Below, one piece after another: positions 1 to 14,207 of a stretch of 64,000 bases of DNA. The notes beneath the pieces are model-generated. The model was not told the origin of the DNA. It made no database searches and saw nothing but the letters and a program-made list of their open reading frames with translations. Numbering within the stretch: position 1 is the first letter of the stretch; each line of letters begins with the position of its first letter. Source of the stretch: Delphinapterus leucas (Eukaryota; Chordata; Mammalia; Artiodactyla; Monodontidae); NCBI RefSeq assembly GCF_002288925.2, contig NW_022098044.1:10955388-11019387 (forward strand), written 5' to 3'. Both the position numbers and the translations under genes were made by a program.

Positions 1-274
1 CTAAAAAATAAATCCACCATATGGAGGAGAATGGTAGAGGGATATGTATCTGCTTAACTGACCCCTGACTTTAGGTGAAGGGGGAAAAATGTCTCTCCTG
101 GGGCTTTCTAACCACAAGCCAGTCTCCAAACGTAGATGGGGTAGAATTCACACTATCTGTGTAGTCCGAAAAATCAAAAGCCAAAAATCCAGCTGAAAGT
201 TTAAAGAAAGATAACATATAACTTTGAAAAAAGTTAAGGGAAAAAATGAAAAAAAGGAAATAGAGACAATTTCA

Positions 275-1045
275 AATTTTACATAAACTAGACAAAGAGG
301 GAACATCCCTAATCATTTTTATTAATAAGCTCATACTAAACCAAGGAAGTTCAGTACGAGAAATGAAAATTACAGGCCATTCCCTCTTATAAACATATAT
401 GTAAAAGTCTTAAATGAATACCAAACCCAGTAGTGTATAAAAAAGGTAATATATCATCATCAATTTGAGTTCATCCCAGGAATGCAATTTTTTTTTTTTT
501 TTTTTTTGGCCGTGCCACACGGCAGGCAGGATCTTAGCTCCCTGATGACCAGGGATGGAATCCACGCCCCCTGCAGTTGGAAGTGCGGAGTCTTAACCAC
601 TGGACTGCCAGGGAAGTCCCCCCACCATGTTGCTTTAAAAGATTAAATAATATAATTCATCACAGTAATAGCTTAAAGGAGTAAAATCATAACGGTCATC
701 TCAATAGATACAAAAATGTATTTGATAAAATTCAACATACATTCAAGAGTAAAACAACAGATCTGAAATGGCAGAGGAGAAAGTAAACTTGAAGACAGAT
801 TACGAGAAAATATCAAATCTGAAGAAAATAGTGTAAAAATATTGAGGAAAAATGAGACAAGTCTCAGAGATGTGTGGAATAATATCAGGCATTCCAACAT
901 ACATACCAATGAAGTCACAGAAGGAAAGGAGAGAAAAAGGGGATAGAAAAAAAATATTTGATGAAATAATCAGTGGACATTTCTCAAATTTGGTGACAAG
1001 CATCAACTTAGAGATCCAAAAAGCTTAATCAACTCCAAATAGGAG
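275..1045 (+). mobile_element. L1 fragments (ORF2 then ORF1-like), degenerate
   Basis: 275-487 and 622-760 read as decayed ORF2 reverse transcriptase, with a short SINE between them. 766-1045 resembles L1 ORF1-region sequence and is likely a separate insertion. No intact frame remains. Positions 1-274 look similar but cannot be assigned. Confidence 0.65.
488..621 (-). mobile_element. CHR-type SINE, short form
   Basis: A minus-strand short tRNA-Glu-like element (about 130 bp): poly(T) at 488-507, then the complement of the usual GGGACTTCCCTGGCAGTCCAG head at the right end. It interrupts an L1 ORF2 fragment. Confidence 0.85.
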
Positions 1046-1049
1046 AATA

Positions 1050-1315
1050 ACATGCTTGGACTCTTGAGCTAGACGATCTGAGTTCAAATCCCAGCTCTGC
1101 CACTAATTAACTGTGTGACCTTGGGCAAATTAAATTACTTAATCTCTCAGACCCTTAAAATATAAATCTGTAAAATGGAGATAACAGTTTTTATTTCACA
1201 GGGTTTTGTGAGGACTAAATGAGATCATCCACCATATAATGCTTCATAAACTGCTTGGCCTTCTATAAGTGCTAAACGTTAGGTACTGTTGTTATTACTA
1301 TTAGTACATAACAGT
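1050..1315 (+). repeat. MIR element
   Basis: Contains the MIR core GTGTGACCTTGGGCAAATTA, then CTGTAAAATGGAGATAA and GTGAGGACTAAATGAGAT in the expected order. Confidence 0.85.
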
Positions 1316-1319
1316 ATCT

Positions 1320-1775
1320 TGAACTCTCTCAATATATAAAAAGATTCATGTAATGAAATATTATTTAGCCATAAAAAGGAATGAAGCACTGATACATGCT
1401 ACAACATGGATGACCCCTGAAAACATCAGGTTAAGTGAAAGAAGTCAGTCACAAAAGACCACACACTGTATGATTCCATTTACATGAAATGTCCAGAATA
1501 GGCAAATCTATAGAGACAGAAAGAAGATAAGTGATTGCTTAGGGGTAGGAGGTTGGGGGAAGGATGGGAGAATTAGAGGGTGGTAGCTAAATGGCGTAGG
1601 GTTTCTTTTCCTGAGGTGATAAAATGTTCTCAAATTGATTATGGTGATGGTTGCACAACTCTGCAAATATATGAGTTATATTTTTTTAAATGGGTGAATT
1701 GCATGGTACGTGAATTATATCACCACAAAACTGCTATTAAACTGTTATTAAAAAAACATTCAAATAAATTCTTAA
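1320..1775 (+). mobile_element. L1 3' end fragment, old
   Basis: Contains the typical end-of-ORF2 and 3'UTR landmarks AGCCATAAAAAGGAATGAAG, ACATGGATGACCCCTGAAAA and ATGGTGATGGTTGCACAACT, ending in an A-rich stretch. Confidence 0.85.
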
Positions 1776-2356
<581 letters not shown>

Positions 2357-2452
2357 CTAAAAGGAATCAAACAGAGGACAAATAAGCTCTTTGATGAATA
2401 AATGAACAACAATATCCTAACAGATTTAGGTCTATGATCCATTACAAGGTAA

Positions 2453-4144
<1,692 letters not shown>

Positions 4145-4159
4145 TACAAGGTAATTTTT

Positions 4160-4779
4160 AAAATTTGGAGGTAGATAAGATTGAGATTTTTTTTTTTGAA
4201 TATGGATGACTGTGCAGAAAAGAGTTATTAACACAGTGGTCTGAGATTGCTATCCTTAGAAAGGTCTGCTTCCAAGGTTGGCCCTTGGCTGGTGGCTGGG
4301 AATTTGGCTGGTAAACAGTTTTTTCCTATACTGATATAAAACTCCCTAAACAATGAGCAGCTTACTGTGCCTAAACTGTTTGTACAAACAATATAGTTTA
4401 TGCCGAAAACCTGATTTCCTTCTGGGAGTTAGGAATTTTGGTACGTGCTAAGTAAGGGTGCCTATGTGACCAGCTGCCAATAAAAAGGCTTGGGTGCTCT
4501 CTAATAAGCTTCCCTAGTAGAATACGCTTTGCATATGTTATCACAACTTATTTGAATATGCTTTGCATACATTATCACAACTCATTTGCTGGAAGAATTA
4601 AGTGCATCCTGTGCAATCTCACTTGGAGCAGACTCTTAGAAGCTTGCACCTGGTCTCCTGTGGACTTCACCCTATTTGCCTCTCGCCTTTGCTGTTTTTT
4701 GCTTTCTATCCTTTAACTCTAAATCTCAGCCATGAGAACAAATTTACACTCAGTTTTATCAGTCCTTCTAAAGAAATCT
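4160..4779. other. Intron 18 sequence without recognised feature
   Basis: Lies between the YEATS4 retrocopy and the minus-strand L1. Short direct repeats around GCTTTGCATA.GTTATCACAACT.ATTTG occur at about 4528 and 4560, a small local duplication. No gene is seen. Confidence 0.6.
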
Positions 4780-4904
4780 TTAAACACAGAGGTGGTTTTG
4801 GGGACCCCCAATACAACAAACAATTGTTCCAGCACCATTTGTTGAAAAGACCATCCTCTCTCCACTGAATTACTTGGGATTTCCGTGAAAACTCCACTGA
4901 CCAG

Positions 4905-5199
4905 GGACTTCGCTGGTGGTGCAGTGGTTAAGAATCCGCCTGCCAATGCAGGGGACACAGGTTCAAGCCCTGGTCCGGGAAGATCCCACATGTCACGGAG
5001 CAACTAAGCCCGTGTGGCACAACTACTGAAGCCCACCTAGAGCCCGTGCTCCGCAACAAGAGAAGCCACTGCAGTGAGAAGCCCCCGCACCGCAACGAAG
5101 AGTAGCCCCCACTCACTGTAACAAGAGAAAGCCTGTGCATAGCAACGAAGACCCAACGCAGCCAAAAAATAAATACATTAATTAAAAAAAAAAAAAGAA
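4905..5199 (+). mobile_element. CHR SINE, long form
   Basis: Complete about 290-bp element from GGACTTCGCTGG to an A-rich tail. Imperfect TSD around AAAACTCCACTGACCA on the left and AAAACTCAACTGACCA on the right. Inserted in a minus-strand L1. Confidence 0.92.
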
Positions 5200-5289
5200 A
5201 AAACTCAACTGACCAACTTTATACTTGTTCAGTTGTTTTGTTCATTTTAGGTGGTTTACACTCCACATTAATTTTATTATTATTATATA

Positions 5290-5577
5290 CATTTTAAAAT
5301 TATTTATTTATTTTTGGCTGCATTGGGTCTTCGTTGCTGTGCGCGGGCTTTCTCTAGTTGCAGAGAGCGGGGGCTACTCTTCGTTGCAGTGCGCGGTCTT
5401 CTCATTGCAGTGGCTTCTCTTGTTGTGGAGCACGGGCTCTAGAGCACAGGCTCAGTAGTTGTGGCGCACGGGCTTAGTTGCTCCGCAGCATGTGGGATCT
5501 TCCCGGACCAGGGCTCGAACCTGTGTCCCCTGCAATGGCAGGAGGATTCTTAACCACTGCGCCACCAGGGAAGCCCC
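5290..5577 (-). mobile_element. CHR SINE, long form
   Basis: Minus-strand element with A/T-rich tail at left (TTATTTATTTATTTTTGGC) and head CCACCAGGGAAGCCCC at right. Inserted in the same minus-strand L1 as the preceding element. Confidence 0.9.
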
Positions 5578-6239
5578 ACAAAAATTTTACAATCAACTTC
5601 TTAATTTCTACAATAAGAGCCTGGGATTTCATTGAATCTACAGATATTTCTGAGACTTAAAAACATTAACAATATTAAGCATTCTCATCTGTGAACATTG
5701 CATATCTCTCCATTTATTTAATTCTTCTTTAATGTCTCTCAGCTATTTTGAGGTCTTCAAGTGTACATATCTTGTGCATATTTTGTTGAATCTATCCTTA
5801 AGTATTTTTTTATCTACTATAAATATTGCTTTCTTTCAATTTCAAACTGTTCATTGCTAGAAAATAGAACTATAATTGATTTTTGCATGGTTACTGATCT
5901 TGTATACGACCTTACTAAACTCATTTTTCGCAGACTTTTTGGTATTGTCTATGTACACTAAGTGAACAACACAACTCTACTTCATCCTTTCAAATCTGTG
6001 TGCCTTTATTTCTTTTTCTTGCCTTGCTGCATTGGATCAGACCTTCACTTTAATGAAGAATAAAAATTTTGCGGACAAATATCCTTGTTCCTGATCGAAG
6101 GGGAAACACATTAAGTGTCTCACTATTTATATTAGATGTAGGATTCATAGACACCCTTTATCAGGCTGAGGAATTCCCCTCTAATCTTAGTTTGCTAAGA
6201 GCGTCTGAGAGTTTTACCACACATGAATGTTGAACAAAG

Positions 6240-6594
6240 ATATTTTTAATTATTAAAAAAATTCAATGCTTGCCAGAGTATGCCAGTAGACTTTAAAATG
6301 TTCTAATCTTTAACCCAGCAATGTGGTCAAATATTCAGGTACAACAACATTCATGGTGAAAAACTGGAAACAACAGAAATGACCCAAAACAGTTAAATAA
6401 ATCACTGTATACACAAAGAACACTTTTTAGCATTAAAAATTATGTGTCAAAGAACATTTCATGAAATGGGAAAATACATATTACAACATAATATTAAGAG
6501 ATAAAAGCTAGATAAATCTTATGATTCCAATTTTGTATAAATATACATATATGAGTGCTAGGATTAGTAATAATATCTTTAAAAATATTTTCCT
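6240..6594 (+). mobile_element. L1 3' fragment, old
   Basis: Contains CATGAAATGGGAAAATACAT and TTATGATTCCAATTTTGTAT, characteristic of old L1 3' ends. The frame is lost. Confidence 0.65.
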
Positions 6595-6809
6595 GGGGCT
6601 TCCCTGGTGGCGCAGTGGTTGAGAGTCCGCCTGCCGATGCAGGGGACACGGGTTCATGTCCTGGTCCGGGAAGACCCCACATGCCGCGGAGCGGCTGGGC
6701 CCGTGAGGCATGGCCGCTGAGCCTGCGCTTCCGGAGCCCGTGCTCCGCAACAGGAGAGGCCACAACAGTGAGAGGCCTGCATACAGCAAAAAAAAAAAAA
6801 AAAAAAAAA
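6595..6809 (+). mobile_element. CHR-2-type SINE
   Basis: About 215-bp form with GGTTGAGAGTCCGCCTGCCG, CGGAGCGGCTGGGCCCGTGA and AACAGTGAGAGGCC, then a 22-nt poly(A). This subfamily is typical of cetacean genomes. Confidence 0.93.
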
Positions 6810-6902
6810 TCCTGTATTTTCTATATTTTCTACAATAAACCTGAAAAATCCGATGTCTGGTACAGTACCTTGCAACCACTGTAGCTCAATAAATGTTATT
6901 TT

Positions 6903-7278
6903 AAAAAGGGCAAATAGGGGCTTCCCTAGTGGCTCAGTGGTTAAGAATCCGCCTGCCAATGCAGGGGACTCGGGTTCAAGCCCTGGTCTCGGAAGATCCC
7001 ACATGCCGCAGAGCAACTAAGCCTGAGCGCCACAACTACTGAGCCTGTGTTCTAGAGCCCATGAGCCACAACTACTGAGCCCACATGCTGCAACTACTGA
7101 AGCCCGCGTGCCTAGAGCCTACGCTCCACAACAAGAGAAGCCACCACAATGAGAAGCCCGCAAACCACAAGGAAGAGTAGCCCCTGCTCGACAAAACTAA
7201 AGAAAGCCCGTGTGCAACGAAGACCTAATGCAGCCACAAATAAATAAATAAATGTAGTAAAAAAAAAAAGGGCAAATA
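6903..7278 (+). mobile_element. CHR SINE, long form, with TSD
   Basis: Complete long element with an (AAAT)n/poly(A) tail. TSD AAAAAGGGCAAATA at 6903-6916 and 7265-7278. Confidence 0.94.
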
Positions 7279-7577
7279 AAAGTATTACAATAGCTGTTCT
7301 TTGAAATGACTTCCACTTAATCTACTTGCTAGATTATCTAATGCTCTCCATCCTATGAAATATGTATGCTGAAGTACACAGCATACTAAATGCTAGCAAT
7401 TGTAGTGCAATCCCTCATGACTGCAAACTTTTGTTCCCACTGGCTGAATTATATCCTAATCACAAGTCAGTAGTAATATTTGTTCTCTCAGCTTTTGCTA
7501 ATTGTACCATCATTGTTAATTATGTGATCTAATCAGACATTCTGTAAACTGTTGGAAACCAAGTGCAAAATGAAAAA

Positions 7578-7733
7578 GAAGTTGTTTCTGGGAATTCCCT
7601 GGCCGTCCAGTGGTTGGGACTCTGCACTTTCACTGCCGAGGGCACAGGTTCAATCCCTGGTCAGGGAACTAAGATCCCACAAGCCATGTGGCATGGCCAA
7701 AAACAACAACAACAAAAAAACGAGAAGTTGTTT
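7578..7733 (+). mobile_element. CHR-type SINE, short form, with TSD
   Basis: Head GGGAATTCCCTGGCCGTCCA, body with TCAATCCCTGGTCAGGGAAC, (AAC)n tail. TSD GAAGTTGTTT at 7578-7587 and 7724-7733. Confidence 0.92.
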
Positions 7734-8281
7734 TCATAAAAACTAAGTTGAATGTTTTGGAAAGACTTAATAAAAGTAAATCTCTAAAACCAATTCCTGA
7801 TGAATTAGAGGTAAGACAATTCTAAAAACTTAGGGGAAAAACTGAACATATCTAGAAGATTTCTATACTAAGACTGTATCTGAAGTGTTTTAAAGTTTTT
7901 ATCCTACTTTACATAAGCAAAAACTTGAAATTATAGGCAATACATTAAAGTTATGGTTTGTTTGAGAGACAGGAAGTTCCAAATGGCAGACTCATACTCA
8001 AAACCAAAAGGACTTGGCCTTAAAGCAAAAGACTGGTAAATTAACAGTACATTTAAATATTTCAAATTAAAATAAAACATTTAAGGTGTTTTAACTATTC
8101 TTTATGATTCCTCACCTTAAACGACTTTTTGGCTAATCATCACTAACTACTGGTCCTAACTGCATTAAGTAAAAGCATATCTACTGTACTTTGATAATCA
8201 GAAAAAAAATTATTAAAATTAAAAGGATTATTAGCGGAGTTGGGGAGGGAAGTACTACATCTCTTCACTCTGCTGATTTAC
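7734..8281. other. Intron 18 unique sequence next to exon 18
   Basis: AT-rich, no recognised repeat or frame. It contains the donor of exon 18 (gtaaat) at its right edge. Confidence 0.6.
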
Positions 8282-8404
8282 CTCATAAAGCATGAGTCGA
8301 ACATCAGCCTGCTGGCCTAAGCATCTCCTCAAACTATCCATGATCTCAAGGCAAAAGGTTTCATTGGCGACAGAACTGTAACGGCTATGGACATCCACAT
8401 GGAC
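8282..8404 (-). CDS. FANCI: FANCI exon 18 (residues 567-607)
   Basis: 123 nt, phase 0 at both ends, between acceptor ttttcag and donor gtaaat. The exon encodes [20 protein letters not shown] then [16 protein letters not shown]. Residue 596 is Gly (GGC, 8315-8317), where remembered human FANCI has Ser in a Ser-Gln site. Confidence 0.96.
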
Positions 8405-8944
8405 CTGAAAAGAAGAGAGGCCAGTTCATGTCTATCTTACCAGAGTAAGTAGTTTCTATTAAGGGGGTAAAATGAGCTGATGTACTTGGTCAAAGAACCT
8501 TACATTTAGCTTTCCCCATATGCCAAAACCCAGGACTGAGGCAGACATTATAATCATTATTAGGCCATGATAAGTTATCACTCTTATTCTAGTTTGGACT
8601 AAGAGAATTTTCAAGCACTTAAAAAAATTAACTCTTCCTTATTCCTTAAGATTTTCCTTGGCAATGTCACCTGCTTAGGAAGGCACACAGATTATTTCAT
8701 GCCTCTAGAATTCAGTAGTCATAATAAACTTGATTTTACATAAAAGGTCTAAAAGACTTCCTTACATGTCTTCAATAGCTAGAAGAATTGAGCTTTTTTT
8801 GGTTCCGTGAACTCCTGAGAGGTTTAGAGGTAGGTACTTATTTTCTTCAGATATGGACTTGACAAAGAATAACACTGCTTGTTTGAGTCATATAATAAAT
8901 TCAGCCATTATAGACCAAGAACTCCTAATCCTTACTTCAGGCAT

Positions 8945-9430
8945 CTTAGTGAGGAAGTTAATACTGACTGAGGTCAAATCCCAGTTCTACCCATTACTGG
9001 CCATATCACCTTGGGCAAGTTATTTAACCTCTCTCAATCTCAGTTTTCTTACCCTTAAATTGGGGATAATAACAATACATAAATGATACCCAGTGTTCCT
9101 AATATTTAATCTATGTCATAAACAAAAGTTTTGTATAGTTATACCAGAGCAATAAAGGATTCTTAATGAAACTAGTAAACAGATACGTCTCTTATTTACA
9201 AATCGTATATTACTGAATTTAAATGACAAAGACAATTTTATTGCTGCAAAACCTAGATTATCACATTACTGTAAAATGTTTTGTTTTCTCAGGTTATAGG
9301 TTTTAATAGATGTACAAAGTAAATAAACTATTAAAACTGGGGACAATAACAGTATTTAGCCTCAGAGAATTGCTGTGAAGATTAAATGAGAAAATAAATG
9401 TAAAGCACTTAGCATAGAGTCTAGCACAGT
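8945..9430 (+). repeat. Two MIR fragments
   Basis: 8945-9090 has ATCACCTTGGGCAAGTTATT and then AAATTGGGGATAATAACAAT. 9332-9430 repeats the 3' half (GGGGACAATAACAGTATT, GTGAAGATTAAATGAGAAAA, TAAAGCACTTAGCATAGA). Unrecognised sequence lies between them. Confidence 0.8.
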
Positions 9431-9772
9431 GCTGTCCAGTAGAAACACAATACAAATCACAAATGCAAGCCACATATATAATATTAAATTTTCTAGTAGT
9501 CAAATCAAAAAAGTAAAAAAAACTGGTGAAATTAATTTTAATATTTTATTTAACCCAACACAGCCAAAATATTATCTCAACACATAATCAAAATTAAAAA
9601 TTATTAACGAGATAGTTTACATTCTTTTATCTCACACAGAGTCTTCAAAATCCAGTGTGTGTTTTACACACAGAGCAACACTCAATTTGAACTAGCGACA
9701 TTTCAATCAATATTCAGTTCAACAGCCACCTTGAGGCTGGGGACTACCATATTGAAAAGCACAGTTAACACA
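9426..9772. mobile_element. Ancient DNA transposon fossil with decayed terminal inverted repeats
   Basis: Starts CAGTGCTGTCCAGTAGAAAC and ends near TACCATATTGAAAAGCACAG, whose complement resembles the start. This is a known mammalian MITE-like repeat of about 350 bp, but the exact family name is not certain. In FANCI intron 17. Confidence 0.6.
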
Positions 9773-9939
9773 CAGCAAATTTTCCATTAAAAAGTGTTGG
9801 CTGATATCATCTCATCATCAGACTCTTAGTTTCAGGATCATTTGCACAACCAGAACAGGAGTAAAAGAAAAGAGTCTGCACATCATCAGCTCCTGCATCA
9901 GTGCACACACTACAAGCTGGTGTGAAAAAAAATCCTTAC

Positions 9940-10054
9940 CTGGCTAATACCAATAGACTGACTGCACTGAGAAGACGACAAGCTGCCTAAAACTTTAAAG
10001 TTCTTCAGGAGCAGCAAAAACCCAGCAACTGCAGATTTTCGGGCATCAAGCTGG
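9940..10054 (-). CDS. FANCI: FANCI exon 17, carries the S/TQ phosphorylation cluster
   Basis: 115 nt between acceptor agctag and donor gtaagg. The exon encodes [20 protein letters not shown] then [13 protein letters not shown]. Ser-Gln pairs fall at residues 556, 559 and 565, known ATR-dependent phosphorylation sites in human FANCI that promote ID2 activation. Codons for these serines are 9970-9972, 9961-9963 and 9943-9945. Confidence 0.97.
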
Positions 10055-10211
10055 CTAGCTCAGGAATAGACAGAGAAGAAGTTACCAAACAGTACTGATT
10101 TCACAGGAATAGGCTTCTGGGTCAGAAAAATTCAGTTAGTTCTGTACAGGAAAGGAATATGTATAAACAATGAAGCACAGAGCAAAATAAATTGAATTTA
10201 TATACTCAAAA

Positions 10212-10439
10212 TAAGGCATTGGGGCTTCCCTGGTGGCGCAGTGGTTGAGAGTCTGCCTGCCGATGCAGGGGACACGGGTTCGTGCCCCGGTCCGGGAAGA
10301 TCCCACATGCCATGGAGCGGCTGGGCCCGTGAGCCATGGGCGCTGAGCCTGCGCGTCCAGAGCCTGTGCTCCACAACGGGAGAGACCACAACAGTGACAG
10401 GCCCGCGTACCGCAAAAAAAAAAAAAAAAAAGGCATCGG
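10212..10439 (+). mobile_element. CHR-2-type SINE
   Basis: Complete CHR-2-like element with poly(A) tail. Flanked by a short repeat, AAGGCATTGG on the left and AAGGCATCGG on the right. Lies in FANCI intron 16. Confidence 0.93.
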
Positions 10440-11127
10440 CTGTTCACAGCAATTAGTAGTATAGGAATTCAGCTGAATTTTGCATTATCTACTTAACCTC
10501 ATGGCACTATCTATACTTTCTTCTATCCTGCTGACAAGTCTATGAGGGAAATGAGAACAAGAGTGCTGAAAGGCTCTACAATGGGTTGATAACTCAAATG
10601 TAAGTACTAAATATAGCAAAGGAAATTGTTGATTTTCTCTGAGTTTAAAGGAGCACTTCCTTTCTTCATAGAGGAGTGCAGTGCTTGGTGCCTTATAAAC
10701 CCTCCATGCAGAAAAATGATACACTCATCTCACTGAGGCTCAATGATTAGTTCATGTTATAGATGCTACAATATACAACCTTGGCCTATCAGACATGCTT
10801 TTGGGTAAGGAGTAACAACAAACTGTTAATTCTAGAATAGGGATAAATAGCATATGGCTACTTACTAGTTGCTCCTCTGAATATCCATGAGTGTATTATA
10901 ATATGGCCAATGTGATATTAATTTGGTATCTTATCCTTAAAGTAACAAATGCTTCCCACATATTACCCATCTCATAGTATCTTTAGGAGATGGTATTATC
11001 ATCTCTAAGTTTGGGTTAGGAATTTGCATGACTGCTGTGAATAGGCTGTACTAGAGATGACTGCAGAGAGGACTCTAAGTAACATTAGAAAGCATCACTT
11101 CCTCAGATCTCATGGGAGGCTACATAC

Positions 11128-11198
11128 CTGGCAAACATAGCTTTCCGAAGGACAAGTATCAAGGAGTCTCTTATTGACAAGCTGACTTTTAGAAGGGG
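11128..11198 (-). CDS. FANCI: FANCI exon 16, carries ubiquitin-acceptor Lys523
   Basis: 71 nt between acceptor ctttcag and donor gtatgt. The exon encodes PLLKVSLSIRDSLILVLRKA then MFA. Counting codons from the ATG places the Lys of LVLRKAMFA at residue 523 (AAA, 11142-11144). This is the known monoubiquitination site of human FANCI, so numbering and target residue are unchanged. Confidence 0.97.
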
Positions 11199-11657
11199 CT
11201 GAAAGAGGAAGAATCAGTAGGTAAAAACAGCAATTTGTTTATTAGCCTTAGCACATTTCTACTCAATACTGTTACCATTTGGCTTTTATAAGAAAGTTTG
11301 GCTCTGTTTTATAAACAAGTTGCATTGTTTATTACACTTAGTAATAAGGACAATTTTATATTTTGAAATGCTAAATTGAAACTAGTTGTGAATACCTTTA
11401 AACCTATTGTCCTCAATTAATAATTTCCTAAGAGCCTTTCAATTACTTCACTAACTTGAAACTGAATCAAAGGAGAGAGAATAGCACTATGAAGAGGGGG
11501 TAAACTTGGAAAACAGACTCTATTTTAATAGAAAGTTTTATGTTCTAGAATCAAGGAAAACAGTATTTCTTACACGTATATGTGTAAGAAATACATCAGA
11601 CCTCCACTCAGCAGTTCAACCTCAGTTGTGGTGAGCTCTTTACGAGTCAAGACTTAC

Positions 11658-11788
11658 CTGCACTGCCTTCATCAGCCCTTGTACGGTTTGAAGGGGCAGA
11701 AAGGACAAATAGTCAAAAGTTTCTGTGACTTTAGAAGAACAACTTTGAAGAACTAAGGGTGAATACATGATGATATCTGAAAGCAGGT
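11658..11788 (-). CDS. FANCI: FANCI exon 15 (residues 461-504)
   Basis: 131 nt between acceptor tttttcag and donor gtaagt. The exon encodes [20 protein letters not shown], then [19 protein letters not shown]. It ends in phase 0 just before the exon with the ubiquitination site. Confidence 0.96.
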
Positions 11789-12329
11789 CTGAAAAACAGA
11801 ATCTATAATCAGTTGCCTCAAATAACTAAAAACGTTTCAAATAAAAGGAACATAAAATGGAGAAAGAAATGGTAAAAAGTTTTTTGTTTCTTTCTCTAAG
11901 TACACTCTAACATTGATACTGATTCTATGTATTAAGACTTTAAGGTCAATGTAACCAGGATACTTGTAAAATTTCTTCTGGTGATAGTATAAGACTACAA
12001 AAATTAAACTGTCTAAAAGAAAGGAAGAAACCCATTATACTGCCTGAATAAGTAGCACACATTGTCTTCATATTTCCAAACTGAAATAAATAAATAAATA
12101 TTTATGAATTTCTATTATGTGCAAGCGTAATAATATGGTCCTATAAGGAATATTCAAAAGCACAAAACCTGGTCTCTCTTCCTTCAAGAATGTTAATTTA
12201 GCTGGAAGTGAAGAAAAAAATATTTTAAAAGAATGAAAGAAGTAATAGAATGATACCAAAAATCTAATAATTCCAAACATTGTTTATTGTCTAGCAAATG
12301 GTAAAGAGAGAGTTTAAACAGGAGCGCAA

Positions 12330-13280
12330 AGGAAGAGATCATTATGAGATGGTGTGCTTTAGGAGAGCAAAGAGAAGAAGGAATTTAAGCTGGATTCTAA
12401 AAGATGGGTAACATTTAGATGCACAAAGAACTGGAAAGAACTATTATATTTAAAGGGAAAAGTACGAGTAAAAGTACAGGAAAGGCAAGTGTAAGACATA
12501 TTCAGAGGATGGTGGGGAAATCTGTGGAGATAGGGTGAAGCATTCAGAAAAGTAAATAATGGAAGTTAGTGCTGGAAAGGTAGGTTGGATCAAATTGTCA
12601 AGGACTTTTTTTGGCAGTGGCACGTGGCTTCTGGGATCTTAGTTCTGCGACCAGGGATCAAACCCAGGCCCATGGCAGTGAAAGCACTGAGTGCTAACCA
12701 CTGGACTGCCAGAGAATTCCATCAAGGACTTTAAATACCAGGATAAAGAGCTGGTAATTTATGAAAGGAGGTATTAGTGAGTTTTGAATGACAGAGTGGT
12801 ATTTTAGGAATACTGATCTGGCGGCAATTTGCAGGCAGAATCGCTGCAGAGAAAAAAGAAAGCAGGGAAACCAGCTAGGAAGCTGTGGTAGTAGTCTAAA
12901 TGCAAGGTTATAAGACTGGGAATTAGGCAATGGGTGTATGTGTGTGGGGGAGGGTATAAAAAAGAAGAAAGAGGTAACAGTATGAGGGAAAGAATGAAAG
13001 AACTTAGGTACCAAGTGTATTTGAGAAGATTAAAAGGAATTCTAGCCTCTGAGACTCAGAGCCGTGTTTCAGATAACAGAAATAGGGACAACGGAAAGGG
13101 GAATTTGTTTGAAGGCAACAGTATTGCATTTGAAATAAAAGGAAAAAAAATACTAAATGGAAATATCCAGCAGGAATGAAGTCATTGAAGCACTGAACTA
13201 AGGAAAGAGGAGTCTTGACATAAAGATTTGGGAGCCATGCCCACAAAAGACCCCACCAAAATAACTGAAATCATGAGAAG
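12330..13280 (-). repeat. L2-like ancient LINE fossil
   Basis: The complement carries L2-type phrases such as those around GGAATACTGATCTGGCGGCA and CAAGGACTTTAAATACCAGG. Split by a short SINE at 12609. The call is by resemblance only. Confidence 0.45.
12598..12732 (-). mobile_element. CHR-type SINE, short form, with TSD
   Basis: Minus-strand short element with TSD TCAAGGACTTT at 12598-12608 and 12722-12732. Inserted in an L2-like fossil. Confidence 0.92.
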
Positions 13281-14207
13281 GGGTATGATATCTGCAAGTA
13301 AGATAATGTATAAAAAGAGGGACAGACACTGCCCACCAGGATGGAGTAAGAGTAACCAGATTTATCTTCCCACTTTAAACATCTACAAGAAAATAAGCCA
13401 AATTACATGAAACAACAATTTTCAGACACCAGACAAGAAGCAGTACAGACAATGATCCCTGAGAGAAGGGAAATAAATGAGGAGAGGCTTATAATAATTG
13501 CCCCATCTTACTGCCTGGAGGGTTTCTAGGCAGTAGCACAGAGAGGGGAAACTCAGAATCCAGCGGTCTTCCTGAGTTACAGAGACAGAGTTGACAATTC
13601 AGGAAAGCTAAGGCAGCTAGAATTCATAGGGCAGAGTACCAGAAAGGAAAGAGCTGCATGGAAAGAGGGCCCTGGAGATGTGCAGGTAGCTCCCCTTGTA
13701 TGTTAGCTGCATGCTAGTCAGTGCATCTGTATGAAAAAACAATCTAAGTCAGGGAAAAAATCACAGGCAAGCAGTAGGCAAATCCATTCTCAGAGGTCAT
13801 AAAGGACAGGAAATAGTTTATATTCACAACATCCACAGTGGAGACACCTCATAATATACAAGGAGCATTGCTTTAATTGTAGCGCCAAGTTGGCCCTAGA
13901 TTAAAGGCTATCTGGTCTTATATAACACAACATAAGAATAATCATAAAAAGGATTAAATGCTTTCCAAGAAACTTAAAGCTCAATAATATTCAAAGGAAA
14001 AAAAAATCCAGCAAATTAACAATGTGAAGTTCACAGTGTCTGCCATCCAATCAAAATTATTCATCAGGCAAAGAAGCAGGAAAACACAACTCATGACGAC
14101 GAGGAAATAAATCAATAAAAACAGATCAGAAATTACACAATGATAACAGTTAGTAGACAAGGACATTAAAAGAACTAAAATAAATATATGTTCAAGAAGG
14201 TAAGGGA

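Larger units (their letters stand above)
4780..6240 (-). mobile_element. L1 fragment, minus strand, split by two SINEs
   Basis: Reads as complement of L1 ORF2/3' sequence (for example GCACCATTTGTTGAAAAGAC, the complement of a common L1 3' stretch). Interrupted by SINEs at 4905 and 5290. Confidence 0.75.

Noticed and set aside
10241..10320. tRNA-like A and B box sequence in SINE heads
   Set aside because: These are the tRNA-derived promoters of CHR SINEs; the rest of a tRNA fold and anticodon arm is not preserved, so no tRNA gene is called here or at the other SINEs.
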